From Camillea tinctor (taxonomy: Eukaryota; Ascomycota; Sordariomycetes; Xylariales; Xylariaceae): 64,000 nt of DNA. This document shows positions 21,722 to 33,901 of this stretch, in pieces. Position numbers and translations under genes: made by a program. The stretch spans positions 186,001 through 250,000 of the forward strand of contig MU394078.1 in NCBI GenBank assembly GCA_022578605.1, in the 5' to 3' direction. Position 1 is the stretch's first letter. Each line of letters starts with the position of its first letter. The notes below the pieces were generated by a model, which saw only the letters and a list, made by a program, of their open reading frames with translations, had not been told where the DNA came from and searched no databases.

Positions 21722-23918
21722 GATCTTTTACACACCACTGACTACCAACAATAACCAACCCACCTTTTGATACCCTAAATCTTTTCTATACACGATATAC
21801 CCCTCTACGTCTTATACTCCATTACCTTCTTCGATGATCGAATGGCTTCTGGCCCCGGGCTACCTACGTATCCACCCGCTCACCCACCTTCTGGTACGCC
21901 CGGAAAATTCGATTAATAAACTTTTTTCTCCTTTATCTTTTTTTTTTTCCTTTTCACTCTGCGTAGCTTGACCTGCGGTACTGTGAATCACGACTGTTAG
22001 TTCGAACATACTACAGCCCGTTTATTAGCTGGCCGAATGGCCGTCCAGTGGAACCCACATTCGCTTCTGTGGCATTTGATTGTGTGCTGCTTGTCAGATT
22101 CTGACTTTTATCTACCCATTTTTTTCCCTGTCTCCTTTCTCCTGGCTGTTTCTGCCCCCTTCCCCTTTCTTCTTCCGATTTGCCTATTGAAAGATCTATG
22201 CGGATTTTGCACTTTCAACATTGTCTTGCTTCGATATGTCGGGACCGAGTTGAAAAGTTCTTCATTCATAGGGCAGCCTCATTATTTTATATTCATATGG
22301 ATTCCCCTGCGGTTCGGCGTGGATCTGGGTCGATTCCTTTCTGTTATTACCAATGTTTCCTGGTTCGAATTGCCACTGCACTGTTTTCTTTGTTAGACCA
22401 TTCTGAAGGGGTTTCCAGTTGGGAACGAGCGTGTGAGTTTCAATGACGAGATGGGTTGACGCATCACACGAATGCATTTTATCTAGGGGACGTTGCGAAA
22501 TACCACTGTGGAGGGGTTTGGGGGGGATGATGTCTACCTAGGGAGTATAGTATTATCATGAGCATTGTCGGAGCCGAGGAAAAGTGCGAGGAAAGCTGTT
22601 CATGTTTTGGTACATGAACACTAAGATGTTTCTTTTCATATCCGCTCTTGGGAAACGATTGCTATAGGAAGGAGGCAAAAGGAGCCCGGGCAAGAAAAAG
22701 AGAGAAAAGAATCTATACATTTGATACGTTAACATGCATTTGATTACGAGCGCGCACATGCACGATGTTTTCTCCTTGGGATGTGTATATGTTTATTCAT
22801 GATGTACAGCTAACACACATTATTGGTTTTATTACATACTATATATATGCATGCATGCTTCGACTCACTTTGAGGGTTACACAAAAAAGCATGTATATGT
22901 CTGTATGTAATCTTATACATTGTAAAAACATGGGACAAGATGTAAATATATATATATCGTGTAAGAAGTAAGTTACCTTCTACCCGGACGAGGTGATATG
23001 CATTGCATTGTTGGAACGTGAACATGAACCATATGTTGTTGCATTTCTTATTTATCGTATACATGTAAGTATTATGTTGGGTTGTCTGCATATTTCTATA
23101 TAAAATGCTAGATATGAAACAAATAGGTATGCCTTAAGCCATTGACCGTTCAGTTAAATTCTTTTAACTTCGCAATAGGTATTACATGCATATTGATATA
23201 TAACCCTTGTCCAATTATTGCTTGTCTCTGTATAGGTACCTATGTATACATAGCACGTTGTAATGTTTACCAGACGTGCACACATTTTATTTCTCTTTTA
23301 GTTTTTCTTTTTTTCCTATTCTTCTTCTTTTTAACCGAACTGGCGTTTTCTTTAGCGCATGCACACGAACTGAGGTAAGGTGTACGCATACGTGGTGTCG
23401 AAATACAGGTAGGTTGTGTCTGTGTACGAGGTCCAAGTTCTGACCTTTTAGTGGCAATTGCATAGATAGGTAGACCGGTAAGGAAGGTGGCAGCGAATTG
23501 AGCTACAGGCACTTATTGATTGGAGGTGCTTGGAGGTGCTTGGAGGGTTTTTAGCATAAGTCGGTCAATGCAATGTGTAACGCACGGGCCATACTCGGTT
23601 AACATCGTGTACCCTTTAGACAAGGAGATTAATGGGTCGGCAGCCAATGATTTCAGCGGATTTCACAGATAACCCAGCCCCCGCTTTTGCAAAAATCCAC
23701 TCAAAGCTACGAAACCCGCGTCCCCATCTTTCGTTCTTTAAGCACAACCTCGACCCCTTTACCTCAAAACCCGGGGCTCAGTTCGTTTACAGGATTAGAC
23801 CTGAAAATTCATTGAATCTACGCGAACATTCACCACCACCTTATTTACCTACTCGGTTTTTTCTTTTTCTTTCTTTTTTCCCTTTTTTTTTTCTTTCTCT
23901 TTTCTTCTCTCTTTCGTC
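21722..23918. other. Spacer of 2.2 kb, no supported gene
   Basis: The first part is probably BEM1 3' UTR. A 119-codon frame at 22037 is hydrophobic by T-richness and has no conserved features. AT-rich TATATA/CATGCA sequence dominates 22800-23100. A TGGAGGTGCT repeat lies at 23521-23547. A pyrimidine leader precedes the next start codon. Confidence 0.5.
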
Positions 23919-25016
23919 ATGTCCGACGTCACTGCACCACCGCCCGACACTCCCGTCACCGCCGCTCATACCCCCAAAGAGCGACACTCGTTGACCCTCG
24001 ACCAGCGACGAGCTCTTCGTCGCTGGGCTCATTCTCAGACGACTCGACCTTCCCACAAGGCCTGTATCGAGTGGTTTTACAGTCAGTACGGCCAGAACGT
24101 CAGCCAATCTACCATTTCGCACTCGCTTTCGCCCAAGTACGCGCGTCTCGACAATGACAACCAATTCAGCGGCTCACGTCTCCGCTTCGGCAATTGGCCC
24201 GATGTTGAGAAGCTCGTTCTACTTTGGCACGGCCAAGTAGTCGCTTCGGGGCGCAATCCGTCCAATGAAGAGCTCGCGGAGAAGGCTAAGGCCATCTTCC
24301 AGCAGCTGCCGCGGTACAAGGACGAAAGCCCTCCCGAGTTTTCGCCCGGTTGGATCCACCGCTTTAAGAAGCGCTACGGCCTGCTCATCCGCCGCCAACG
24401 ACGCCACGGCACTGCGCCCAACCCCGCTGACGACATTCCTTACCTTGTCGATACCGTTCCCCGCTTCATGACTATCAGCGCCGAGACCAGCCCCGCCGCC
24501 ATTAGAGATGCCGTCCTGCGTGTGGTCGGCGTCGAGGCGAGCCTCTCGACCTGCGCCCGTGTCCGCGATGAGGTGATCCGTCGGCTTGAGAACCCCACCC
24601 AGCCTCCTCATTCCGCCCTCAATGGCGCCGCACCTAACCCCGCCGAGGCTGACGCGTTCGCGGATAACGAAGACCCCGAAGTTGTCCTGCAGAACGCTCT
24701 GCGCCAGATGCAGCAGGAGGAAGCTGATGCTGAGGCCGAGGCTGCCGCTGTCCGCGAGCAGCGGGAGAGACAGGAGCAGGGCCTTCCCCCCATTGCTCCC
24801 AACCTATCCACTCCTGCTCCAGGCCCCTCTAGAACAGGCGCACGCTTCACTCCCGCCGGTGTCGAGGAGCACTCCCTGACTCTAACGCCCATCTCGAGCG
24901 GTGGCGCACTGTCGTCTACGGACCGACCTCTCCGCTGCCCCTTCTGTGTCAACCAGCGGATGCTTCGCACCATTAAGGAAGCTGTGGAGCACATGAGCAC
25001 CCATGTTGTGGTCTGA
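23919..25016 (+). CDS. CENP-B/Tc5-type HTH DNA-binding protein with C-terminal zinc finger
   Basis: This is a single exon of 365 residues. Residues about 22-72 form a psq/CENP-B N-terminal helix-turn-helix (LDQRRALRRWAHSQ, then SQSTISHSLSPKY). Residues about 88-150 are an HTH_CENPB/Tc5 DNA-binding domain (NWPDVEKLVLLWHGQV, then FSPGWIHRFKKRYGL). The DDE integrase core of pogo/Tc1 transposases is absent. Instead there is an acidic, Ala/Glu-rich linker with a likely coiled coil (residues about 240-290) and a terminal CPFC-x14-HMSTH, a C2H2-like finger at residues 340-362. No terminal inverted repeats were seen around it. It therefore looks like a transposase-derived gene taken over as a nuclear DNA-binding factor. 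Targets are unknown, and a CENP-B-like centromere role is not implied. Confidence 0.85.
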   Translation: MSDVTAPPPDTPVTAAHTPKERHSLTLDQRRALRRWAHSQTTRPSHKACIEWFYSQYGQNVSQSTISHSLSPKYARLDNDNQFSGSRLRFGNWPDVEKLVLLWHGQVVASGRNPSNEELAEKAKAIFQQLPRYKDESPPEFSPGWIHRFKKRYGLLIRRQRRHGTAPNPADDIPYLVDTVPRFMTISAETSPAAIRDAVLRVVGVEASLSTCARVRDEVIRRLENPTQPPHSALNGAAPNPAEADAFADNEDPEVVLQNALRQMQQEEADAEAEAAAVREQRERQEQGLPPIAPNLSTPAPGPSRTGARFTPAGVEEHSLTLTPISSGGALSSTDRPLRCPFCVNQRMLRTIKEAVEHMSTHVVV

Positions 25017-26836
25017 GTGGTCTCATCTGTATCGGGACTGAAGCGCCTATATCCATCACTGATATAATATCTCAACAAATCCGTATCATGGCTGGGGAAC
25101 ATATTGCACACTTTTACTATCTCGCATGGCGAAAGGGAGGGCAAGGAAGGCGAGGGGGGTTTTTCTGTATTTGTAGGTCTTCTGAAATTAGGAACGTTAC
25201 GGAAAGGGTAGGGGCGGGGGTCACGGGGGGCCAAAGGCGTTTGGTTTGCTGTGTTCTACGGGGTATAACAAGGACGCTATATATAGCTAACTTTTTATTT
25301 TATTTCCCTCTCTTTTTTTCCCTGACTCCTCTCCTAATCCCGGTGCCGCATAATGCTAGTTAGCATGGTGTTACTTTCAGCAGGAGGGAAAAGGGGGTAA
25401 AGGGGAGAGGGAGACGCGAACTTTCTTATACATCTGTTTACTTTCATGCACTCTATATGAAGAAAAAAAAAGTCATATGCACAAAAAAACCATCAAAATG
25501 GATATGAGCAAGATCTATGTCAATTGCTGTCTTTTTTTTTATCGTTGCCCTGGGCAGGAGTTGAAAAGAAAATTAGCAAAGGGAAAGGGGAGCAAGAGGG
25601 GATAAGATAGCCTACATAACCTAGGTCTTAATTTGAGCGGCTGTTTATTTTATTTTATTCTTCTCTCTTCCATCTCTTTAATCATCTAGCTAACCGCTAG
25701 GTAGCTCATGAAGTAGAGAATCCAAGGGGTGGTGAGAGGGCAAGGAGAGGAAACTACGCCTATCTACTTCCTCTACCTTTGTGAACTCCTTGAAAAAAGT
25801 GTACGGTCAGTAATTTGGTTATAAGGCATATAATACCGGGCTCGGTGTTATTGTTTACATTCTCTTGTCTCTGTGTCGTGCTATGTAGCGTTGTCATGCT
25901 TATAGTGATTCTATGCTAAGTTAAAGATGTCCCTTTTTGCCCAAGTCTATATGATTGCTCTTAACTACATCCTCGCAATGGGAGTCATCAGGGACTAGGA
26001 TCGAATGTGTGTAATCGATATAAAATAGTGCATGCCCTCTCGCATCGGCCACCTTCTCTCCCCCTTTTTTTCCTTCCTCGAATTATTATTATACAGTGTT
26101 TACATGTATGTCTCTTTCTCTTGCCTGCAAAGTCATAAAAACAAATTGAAACAAGACCAAATAGATTCGTGATTTGAAAGGCCTATCTAAAGTCATCAGA
26201 ATAATCATATACATTATCGTCGGCGTCAAAGTGTGCTAGGTACTCTAATTCAATGGTCTGGATCCCACCCATTATCCATTCGCCTGTAGTGGTAGAAAAC
26301 AAAAAGGGCATAATCCTTTCGACTCAACAACATCAAAATAACTCATTGGAGCCCCCCTCTCTCTGGTTAATAAACAACGCCGTATAAGAGAAAGAGTAGG
26401 TAGGAAAGAAAAAACAATTCGTCGTTTGCGTTAATTTTTCTTATCCAAACTCCCTTTCCTGGTTACCACTAAACCCATTCAGTCCATAATCCAAATATTT
26501 CATTCCTCTCCCGCGTATCTCGCTGGTAACTTATATCTGTTTTCTGCCCCTGAAGTGAAATTTTCATACGTCGTATATATCCCGTAAAGTAGGTAGGTAT
26601 GTACCTTTTCTATTCCATTGCCGCCTCTTTCCATTTTTAGTGGTATTTCATAAAGAGAGAGGGAGATTCGTATAATCCTTGGTTTTTTTTTTTGGTTGTG
26701 TTCGTTATCCAAGAGTATACCGAGAAAACGAAGCAGAGTAAAACCAAAGGGGAAAAAAAAAAGAGAAGAAAGAGGAAACGGGGAGAAGGGGGAAAATTGT
26801 TAGAAATAAATAAAATAAAAAAAGAGAGAAGAAAAA
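25017..26836. other. Convergent 3' spacer, no supported gene
   Basis: Two genes converge on this 1.8-kb stretch. It holds G/A-rich and T-rich low-complexity tracts and no long frame with domain content. It presumably carries both 3' UTRs. Confidence 0.5.
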
Positions 26837-28614
26837 TTAGAACCACCCCGGGTTCCGCGCCGGCTGCCGATTCTGCTGCCACAGCGGCCTGTAACCGCTG
26901 CCGCCGCGCGAATAGGTCCGCGTGCTCGCGTCGTCCTCCGGCGCGGACGACAGGTCCACGTCGGTCATGTCGCGCGCGGCGGCGGGCGGCACCGGCGACG
27001 GCTGCCTCAGGGGCCGCGTGTCCTCCTCGTCCATGTCCCGCGGGTCCGGGTCGTGGTCCGAGCTCGAGTTCTGCTCCTCGGCCACGGGCGCGAGGCCCAT
27101 GCCCATGCCGGCCACGTGCGCCGGGTCGTAGCGCAGCGGCGATTGCAGGTTGTTAGGGTTGTTCGCGCCCGGGCGGTTCCACTGGGCGTCATCGTCGTCG
27201 TCGTTGTCGTCGTAGTAGGACGATGGCGCGTACGAGTTGTACGTTGTGGACGGGAGGCTGTAGTGCTGTGCGAGAGACTGCTGTTGCTGGGGTAGGGGCG
27301 GTGGAGGGCGCGGCGATCGCTGCTCGTCTTGCCATGTGGGAAGAGGCGCGAATGCCGCACCGTGGGAGGTTACGGGACCACGTGGACTGGAGAATGTCAG
27401 CTGTTTCCGTTCCTGCATATGCCGAAGTAGAATGTGAATTGTTCCAAAGGGGAAACTCACCCTAAATACTCCGCAGTGGGTGCGATGACAGGAGTAGGCC
27501 CGGCGGCTTGGCGTTTCTTGCGTTGCTTTCCTATGCAGAAGGCCGCAACAGCAATGATGGCTACCAGAGCAGCAGCGCCTCCTATCGTCCCTCCGACGAT
27601 AGCGCCAGTTCGATCGTACCGCGATTGTTGCTGGTCTTCGGGTGCGGCTGGCGGGGGCGTGGCTGAATCTGTAGCCGATGCTGCTACTGTAGTGGAGCTC
27701 GAAGTGGCCGTACTTGACGAACTTTGCGAGCTCGTCTGGGACGAAGATGTAGTTTGAGAGATGGTTTGTGAAGTTGTTCGGGAGCTAGTTTGGGAACTAG
27801 TAGTTTGAGAACTGGTCTGGGAGGTAGTCTGGGAGGTAGTCTGGGAGGTAGTCTGGGAGGTAGTCTGGGAGGTAGTCTGGGAGGTAGTCTGGGAGGTAGT
27901 CTGGGAGGTAGTCTGGGAAGCAGTAGATGAATCCGACGTTGATGACGACGGCGATGTAGTACTGCTAGTTACATCGGACCCCGTTGTTGTCGTCGTCCCG
28001 GACGACTGAGTCCCAATCGTCGTTGGCTCTGAGAGGGAGATGGGAGTTGCCGTTGGTGATAGTATCGTCTCACCGAGGCTCAATGTTGTCGACGCCCCAT
28101 CGGCCGATGTCTGGACGGTCGTCCCCTGGCTCGACGCAGTTCCACAACCGAATTGGGAATAACCTCCTGCGAAATAATTCTTGTAACACACATTCCCACC
28201 CTGACACGTGTAAATGTACGGGTTGATTTCAGTCTGGGGATCACTGTTGCCATCAACACACCCCGTAAACACGCCCGTCGTGCAGGACCCGCCATTCGGA
28301 CAACATCCAACTACCCCATTAAAATTGTCCAACACACAATGCGATCCAGCTGAGCACGTAGCGGGTAGATTTGCGTCCCCTCCTAGATAGCCACATACTG
28401 TGTTTTCTTGCCGCCGGAGAAGCTCGAAGGCGGACAAGGGAGCTTTTGTTGGCGCCGGTGGGAAAGGGACGACATCTAGTTCGTGATATGCTACCGTTTT
28501 TGTTTGTCTTGGTAGCGCATGTCCCTGAGATATCCCGAATGCTGTGCTCAGAACCAGAATAGCCGTTGCCGGTGGAAGCCGTAGAAAGATATCGCGGAAT
28601 TTTATTCGAGCCAT
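26837..28614 (-). CDS. Single-pass Ser/Thr-rich surface protein (EGFR-TMJ/Mid2-like sensor type)
   Basis: There are two exons, 28614-27461 and 27386-26837. The intron has a GTGAGT donor, and a CTGAC branch point lies just before the TCCAG acceptor. Two earlier AGs would bring a stop, which fixes the acceptor. The product is 567 residues. A signal peptide is likely (hydrophobic stretch ending near GHALPRQ). Residues about 74-157 form a Cys-rich ectodomain (CGYLGGDANLPATC, then GCCPNGGSC). A Ser/Thr-rich stalk with TTSQ repeats runs to about 325. One membrane helix lies at about 339-362 (IVGGTIGGAAALVAIIAVAA), followed by a basic KQRKKR stop-transfer. The cytoplasmic tail is Pro-rich and then acidic. 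The plan is that of fungal wall-stress sensor-like proteins often labelled 'EGF receptor-like transmembrane-juxtamembrane segment'. A sensing role is inference. Confidence 0.8.
27815..27910 (-). repeat. Eight perfect 12-bp coding repeats (TTSQ)
   Basis: The 12-mer GTCTGGGAGGTA (plus-strand reading) repeats eight times without change and encodes Thr-Thr-Ser-Gln units in the extracellular stalk of the minus-strand gene. Degenerate units continue on both sides. Confidence 0.9.
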
Positions 28615-28945
28615 GACCTCCCCCCAAAAAAATTGTCACTGGGTTCGAATAAACGAGAACGTTTCGACGATGAGCGTTTTTTCGTTCCCAAAATAGGTAT
28701 CCAAAGGGAAGGAAAAGGAAACAGAAAAAGGAAGAAAAAGAGAAGAAAAGAAAGAAACAGGCAAAGAGGAAGAAGGCCCGAGGGTTAAGTAATTAAAGAA
28801 AAAAGGGAAAAACAAAGAATCAGGCGAGAGTGAGGTGACATCCCGAAAGTTGAATAAGTGTAGTGTCCTGCACGTACTTGCTGGGGTTTATGGGGAGGCT
28901 GAGATCTTCTTCCTCTTGCTCGTCTTCTTCATCTCGCTGCTAGTG

Positions 28946-29210
28946 TGTAAGTGTAGGTTTTCGACAATTGGCTGCAACGTTGGTTACCCTGAACCTGGAC
29001 CATATCCTGGACCTAACTTAGACCTAACTTGGACCTAACTTGGACCCTATTGCCTGTGTCCCGCAGGGCTCTCAGGGCTCTCAGGGCTTTCTCTAAGTAT
29101 AACGTGGCGGGCGCATCGCCGCCACCGGTAGGTTAAAAAAACAGGATGAGGTCCTTGGCAAAAACAAGGACCCAAGAGCAAGGGTCCCCCTAGCTTGTAA
29201 GTGTAGGTTT
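28946..29210. repeat. Hairpin-rich segment bounded by 15-bp direct repeats
   Basis: TGTAAGTGTAGGTTT occurs at 28946-28960 and 29196-29210, each preceded by CTAG and two bases. Between them lie tandem GGACCTAACTT units, tandem GGGCTCTCA units and hairpins: GTGGCGG/CCGCCAC near 29105-29126, GGTCCTTG/CAAGGACC (29150-29157 with 29165-29172) and the overlapping alternative GGACCC/GGGTCC (29168-29173 with 29182-29187). No coding capacity was seen. It may be a degenerate non-autonomous mobile element. Confidence 0.45.
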
Positions 29211-29871
29211 CTGCAGCATCAGTCGCCCAAAGTCAGCTTTGTGACGAATGAGGGAGAGGCAAATCCGTATAAGATTACTTTTTATAGAAATGCTTTGCCC
29301 AATCAAGCCTTGAAGCTTATGCAGAATGCCTGCAGGGCACAGCCACCCCGTTGTCATAACCTGTGGGAGGTAAAGAAGAGATCGTTGCTGGGTTACAATC
29401 ATGACATCGCAGATCTGCGTTTCCCCTGTGGCCTATGGGTAGATCTTTTACTATTAAAACCGTCATCGTCAGGTCCATCTTGTGTCAGTCAGTCAGACCC
29501 GAGGCTTGCTGCGAGAATATGTTGTGTGCCTGGTCCGGCATATTAGAGACAGACATACTTAAACCCCAAATTTTATTAAAGAAAAATTAATCTATTCGGC
29601 GTATGTTGCGTTCGAATGTTAGGAGAGAGTTTCGGCTAAGTTGTGAGACTGTGCGTGTCTCGATCAAATATGGTCACATTTTGATCACTTAAGTTTCGAG
29701 GCTTGTTGGGGCTTCTGTTATGTCTTAACTCCTGATAATAGCTCAAACTTCGGGCTTACGTATCTCTATTCCATAGTAGGGGTGTTGTCTTGCGAATAGG
29801 GCCAACCTCTTCAAGAGGAGATATTTCTAGCTTTTTTTTTGTTTTCCCCTTTTCCTCCCACTCCCCCCATC

Positions 29872-29897
29872 TTTTTTTTTTTTTTTTTTTTTTTTTT
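29872..29897. repeat. 26-base T homopolymer
   Basis: An uninterrupted T run follows a C/T-rich tract. It could be a slippage tract or an old poly(A) tail on the minus strand; nothing beside it supports the latter. Confidence 0.7.
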
Positions 29898-31122
29898 GAA
29901 AGGCAAGTATTGAAGGCAAGCTGGAATAGATGTCTTAGTTGTATATTATGTTATCAACTTGTAGTAGCAATGCTAGCGGGACTCACGCTGCTAGGGTTAG
30001 CTACCATGTCACCAGGGTCATATCCACTATACCTGATAGCTACACTTTAAATCGATCTTACATGTAACAAGCAGAAGTTGCTTTCTGGTACTAGTTATTG
30101 AATTCCAGCCTTGTGTTTTGGGTGGCGAATATAGCAAGTCATCCACGGCGAAGGAGGGTTATCAGCAAGACAAACACACTTGTAGGTTCTGTAAAGGATC
30201 GTGGACTTGACATTATCATGTCTTGTCTCCATAATCGTAAGTCGATTTTTGATACAAGAGGTTGCGTGGCGGCAAAGTGACCCCCCAGCTGACGAACAAG
30301 ACGGGGTAAGTCTCGATCCAAGTAACGCTAATGCGCCTAAGGATACAAAAGACGGGGTCCGAATAATGATATACGACCTGTATACGACCTGACTGGAATG
30401 GTCGATAACAATACTTAGCGGTCACTGGCCTTGCTTGGCCTGCCTGTTATTTGGTTCGGTTACCTGTAGGTTATGTAGTAACACTCGTATTTAGAGAATA
30501 AAGAGACCATATGGACGGGATTTTCGGGAACCGAAATGGAAGCATCAGTATTATAGGATGCTACCTAGTATATACCTAAGGATCGACTTACACTACATTA
30601 CTAGAGATTCTCTAAGCCACAGGCAGGTACAGCAGACGGGAGACAGATCCGACTTAGAGTGGCGGTGGCGTTGTTATAGCGTCTACTGTTAGCATGTGGC
30701 GGCAATGATCCCAATCCCTCTATTTCATCCCTGGGCTTATTTATTTGCTCATCGCTCTACCACTAAAACAGAGTGAGATAGATATAGTTGTAAGTTATAG
30801 GTTATGGTTATGTACGTACTTCAATCGATATTACGTATACAGAAGTATATATCGATACATAACCTCTTCACTTTAGGTATTCAAGGAACCCTTGTTTATT
30901 TAACCGCCCTCACGTTATTTTAGTCGTTTGATTCAAACAACCAACGTATTACTACTACATAGACTGACTACTAAACCCAAACCATACTATACTAACCTAA
31001 CCATAACCTTCCAATAGAACAACCCGAGTCTTTGAGTCAGGCATCATCTACTGCTGTAAATAGTAATGCCAGCACGGACGGTGCATTGCCGTACATAAGA
31101 TATCAGAATCAATTGAGCACAT

Positions 31123-31157
31123 ACACTAACAACACTAACACTAACACGAACCTAACC
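31123..31157. repeat. ACTAACA-type tandem tract
   Basis: Repeated ACTAAC units lie in the likely leader or promoter of YVC1. Confidence 0.6.
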
Positions 31158-31391
31158 TTTACCGACAACTAGGTAACCTAGGTTCATTGACGATCCGATC
31201 CAACATTGGAGCTAGCTAGCTAACCCCGTCCCGTTCCATTCCAAGACAAACAACTCCTCATCTTCCACTCGTAAATGTCTTCATCATCTATATCTTAACT
31301 CTAACTGACGAGCCCGGTCTCTCTCAGAGGTTATATGATTTAGTTTATTCCATTTTCCTTGTTCTTGCTCGTCTCCTTTTCTCTTCCAACA

Positions 31392-33901
31392 ATGCCAGTG
31401 CGCGTAAAGTCTCGTCGCCCCGCTCAGACCGAGCGTCTTCCATCTCCTGCCTTTGGGCCTCGTCCTACCGTCCAACTGCCTGTTATTGACCACGACGATG
31501 CCTTTAGAGACGTAGTAAAGAAACTGTCCATGTAAGCAAGCCACTTACACAGCATCTCCATCTTGTGAACTTAACTTTCCTTGGGTTCATCGAGGTGCAA
31601 CCCCCCCACTAACGCGCTCTGGAGATACATTGCCGGGGCCATTTATCTGCCAAGCACCTTCGAACAGCTTCGGACTACCTCGGCCGGTGACGAGCTGCGG
31701 ACCCTTGTGGAATATCTCAGTGCAGAAGTCACCAACCCCGCTATCGTGAATGCTTTGCTGTAGGTTTCTTCCGTGCTTTCCATTGAACATCCTCTGCGTT
31801 TATAGAAGCTCTATGCATAAAACACCCGTAGTCTAGTTCCCTTTAGAGTCTCGAGAGAGCTAATGTTGCCCTACACAGCGCCCTGAGATGGCACTACGGA
31901 GCTGTTAATGATGGAAGGGGCGTGAGCGAGGCTCGGGCCAACGCTTGCGAGATCGTCGCCTGGCGTTTCTTGACCCGTCTATCAGAGCGAGAAGTAGTCG
32001 AGTTCTGTCTGTACGAAATACCAGATGGCTGCAGTGACGGCACACCTGCTCCTAACGAAGAGGGTCTAGAAGCTGGCGAAAGTCATGAACGAACCGCTCT
32101 TCTGGGTAGCCCATCTAGACAATCACATGATACGGAACACGACCCAACGCATAGCCGAAACGGCACCTTGAGGAGGAGCCAGCTTTTCCAGTCCGTGTCA
32201 AAGCTCACCATGTCTCGCGAGGCGACTAGTACCGGGGAAGGAGAGGATGAGGAGAGCGACCCTACAGCACCGTTCATACAGCTCAATGCCCTTGAGATCG
32301 CCGCTATTGCCGATGCCAAACGGTTCCTCAGCCAGCACGTTGTGCAGAAAATCATTACCGGCATATGGAACGGCGAGATCATCTTCTGGGACCGGCTGGC
32401 GGTTCACTCCACAAAGAAGCCTCGGTTCTACAACCCGAACACCGCTGACCCTTTTTCGCGCCTACGCGTTCCCAAGTACCTCAAAGCCTATGAGGTTGCC
32501 TTCTTTGCCGGCTTTCTTTTCCTGTACTACAGCGTACTAATCGAACAGAATCGATATGCGGTTACGCCCCTGGAGATTGCTTTATACATATGGTTCGCCT
32601 CCTTTTTCTATGATGAAGTCAGCGAGTATGTTGACGCTGGTTCAATATTTTATGCTGCTGATGTCTGGAATTTGTTTGATATGATTATGATCGTCATCGG
32701 CATTGTCTACGTAGTTCTCAGTAAGTGCTTATGCCAGAAAACAACTAGGGCCACTGTGGGATTTCTAATCATGATATTTATTCAGGGTTGATAGGACTAT
32801 ACAAGGAGGATTATTATCTTGTGGATATTGCTTTCGACGTTTTATCTCTAGAGGCATTATTCATGGTCCCTAGAGTGTGCTCGGTATTGAGTCTGTCTCC
32901 GTACTGGGGCACCTTGATCCCGTGTTTGAAAGAGATGGGCAAGGATTTCTTGAAATTCATGGTTCTCGTAGTCATCATCTACGTGGGGTTCCTGACTACA
33001 TTTTCCCTAGTTGGGAGGGAGATGTTCACATTCCCTCATATGGCCATGATCGTGACTAAGATTTTCTTTGGGTCGAGCTATGTAGGCTTCGATATTATGG
33101 AAGACATCGATCCAATATTCGGTAAGTGACATGTCCGCCAAGTGCAGGACTTATATGCACAGCGAAGGTAATTAACTGTTCATAGGCCCGCCCCTTATGT
33201 TTATCTTTGTCATCTTGAGCTCTATTTTACTCATGGGTTCTTTGACTGGTATGCTGAGCAACAGCTTTTCCCGGGTTATCACCCATGCGAAAGAGGAATA
33301 CCTCTATGTATATTCTGTATACGTACTCGAGGCATCGACCAGCAATAGGCTTACACATTTTTATCGTGAGTTGGTCTCGTTCTCTTGGCTAATTCAGGCG
33401 TTACTAGCTGGCTAACTCGCACCACTAGCACCGTTCAATCTTCTCGCGCTCGGCATCTTCAGGCCACTGAGACTGTTCCTCCCGTCAGATAGCAAATTCC
33501 GACAGGCCCGTATCGTGCTGCTAAGAGCAACGCATGCCCCGATCGTAGGATTGATCCAGCTATATGAATGGTTCACCAAAAGGGTCAACCCGGATGGTTT
33601 CGATAGCTTCCGAGGCCCGCGGCAGAACACAATCAATCGACATCCGGGCCCACCCCCAGATCACCCCCATAGTAGACCCCGTTCTGGGGGGTATCGACCC
33701 CGGTTTCCTTCCCCACGTCCCACCAGTGGCGAGGTCATTACTAAAGCCAAGCTGCGTGAGCACGCGCTTGAAGAGGATAGCGAGGATGCGCCGACCGACG
33801 TTGAGGTCCAAATTGCTGAGCTGTCAGCTAAGATAGATCGGCTCACGGCTTTGGTTATATCCCTTCAATCCGGCGCCAATGCTGGAAATGCCCAGACATG
33901 A
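31392..33901 (+). CDS. YVC1: Vacuolar TRP-type cation channel Yvc1
   Basis: There are six exons: 31392-31531, 31595-31759, 31849-32720, 32786-33121, 33186-33365 and 33429-33901. All join in frame to 721 residues. The acceptor of intron 2 is the second AG of CTTTAGAG; using the first AG breaks the frame. The N-terminal cytosolic region has the family motif RANVALHSALRWHYGAV. Six membrane helices follow: YEVAFFAGFLFLYYSVLIEQ, PLEIALYIWFASFFYDEV, WNLFDMIMIVIGIVYVV, YLVDIAFDVLSLEALFMV, FLKFMVLVVIIYVGFLTT, and after the pore loop (KIFFGSSYVGFDIMEDIDP) LMFIFVILSSILLMGSLTGM. The C-terminal tail is Pro/Arg-rich with a terminal coiled-coil-like segment. Yeast Yvc1 releases Ca2+ from the vacuole on osmotic or mechanical stimulus. 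The acidic pore-loop residues fit cation selectivity. Confidence 0.93.

Larger units (their letters stand above)
28615..31391. other. Spacer of 2.8 kb upstream of two genes
   Basis: This divergent intergenic stretch carries the promoters of the surface protein (minus) and YVC1 (plus). It holds the repeat-bounded hairpin segment at 28946-29210, a short GGACCTAACTT tandem near 28999-29045, a 26-base T run at 29872-29897 and a CTAACA-type tract at 31123-31157. A 101-codon frame at 29241 shows no recognisable features. Confidence 0.5.

Noticed and set aside
22037..22396. Hydrophobic 119-codon frame after BEM1
   Set aside because: Hydrophobicity follows from T-richness; no start context, splice signals or family features.
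29872..29897. T26 run as poly(A) tail of a minus-strand retroelement
   Set aside because: No retroelement-like body, target-site duplication or Pol III boxes beside it.
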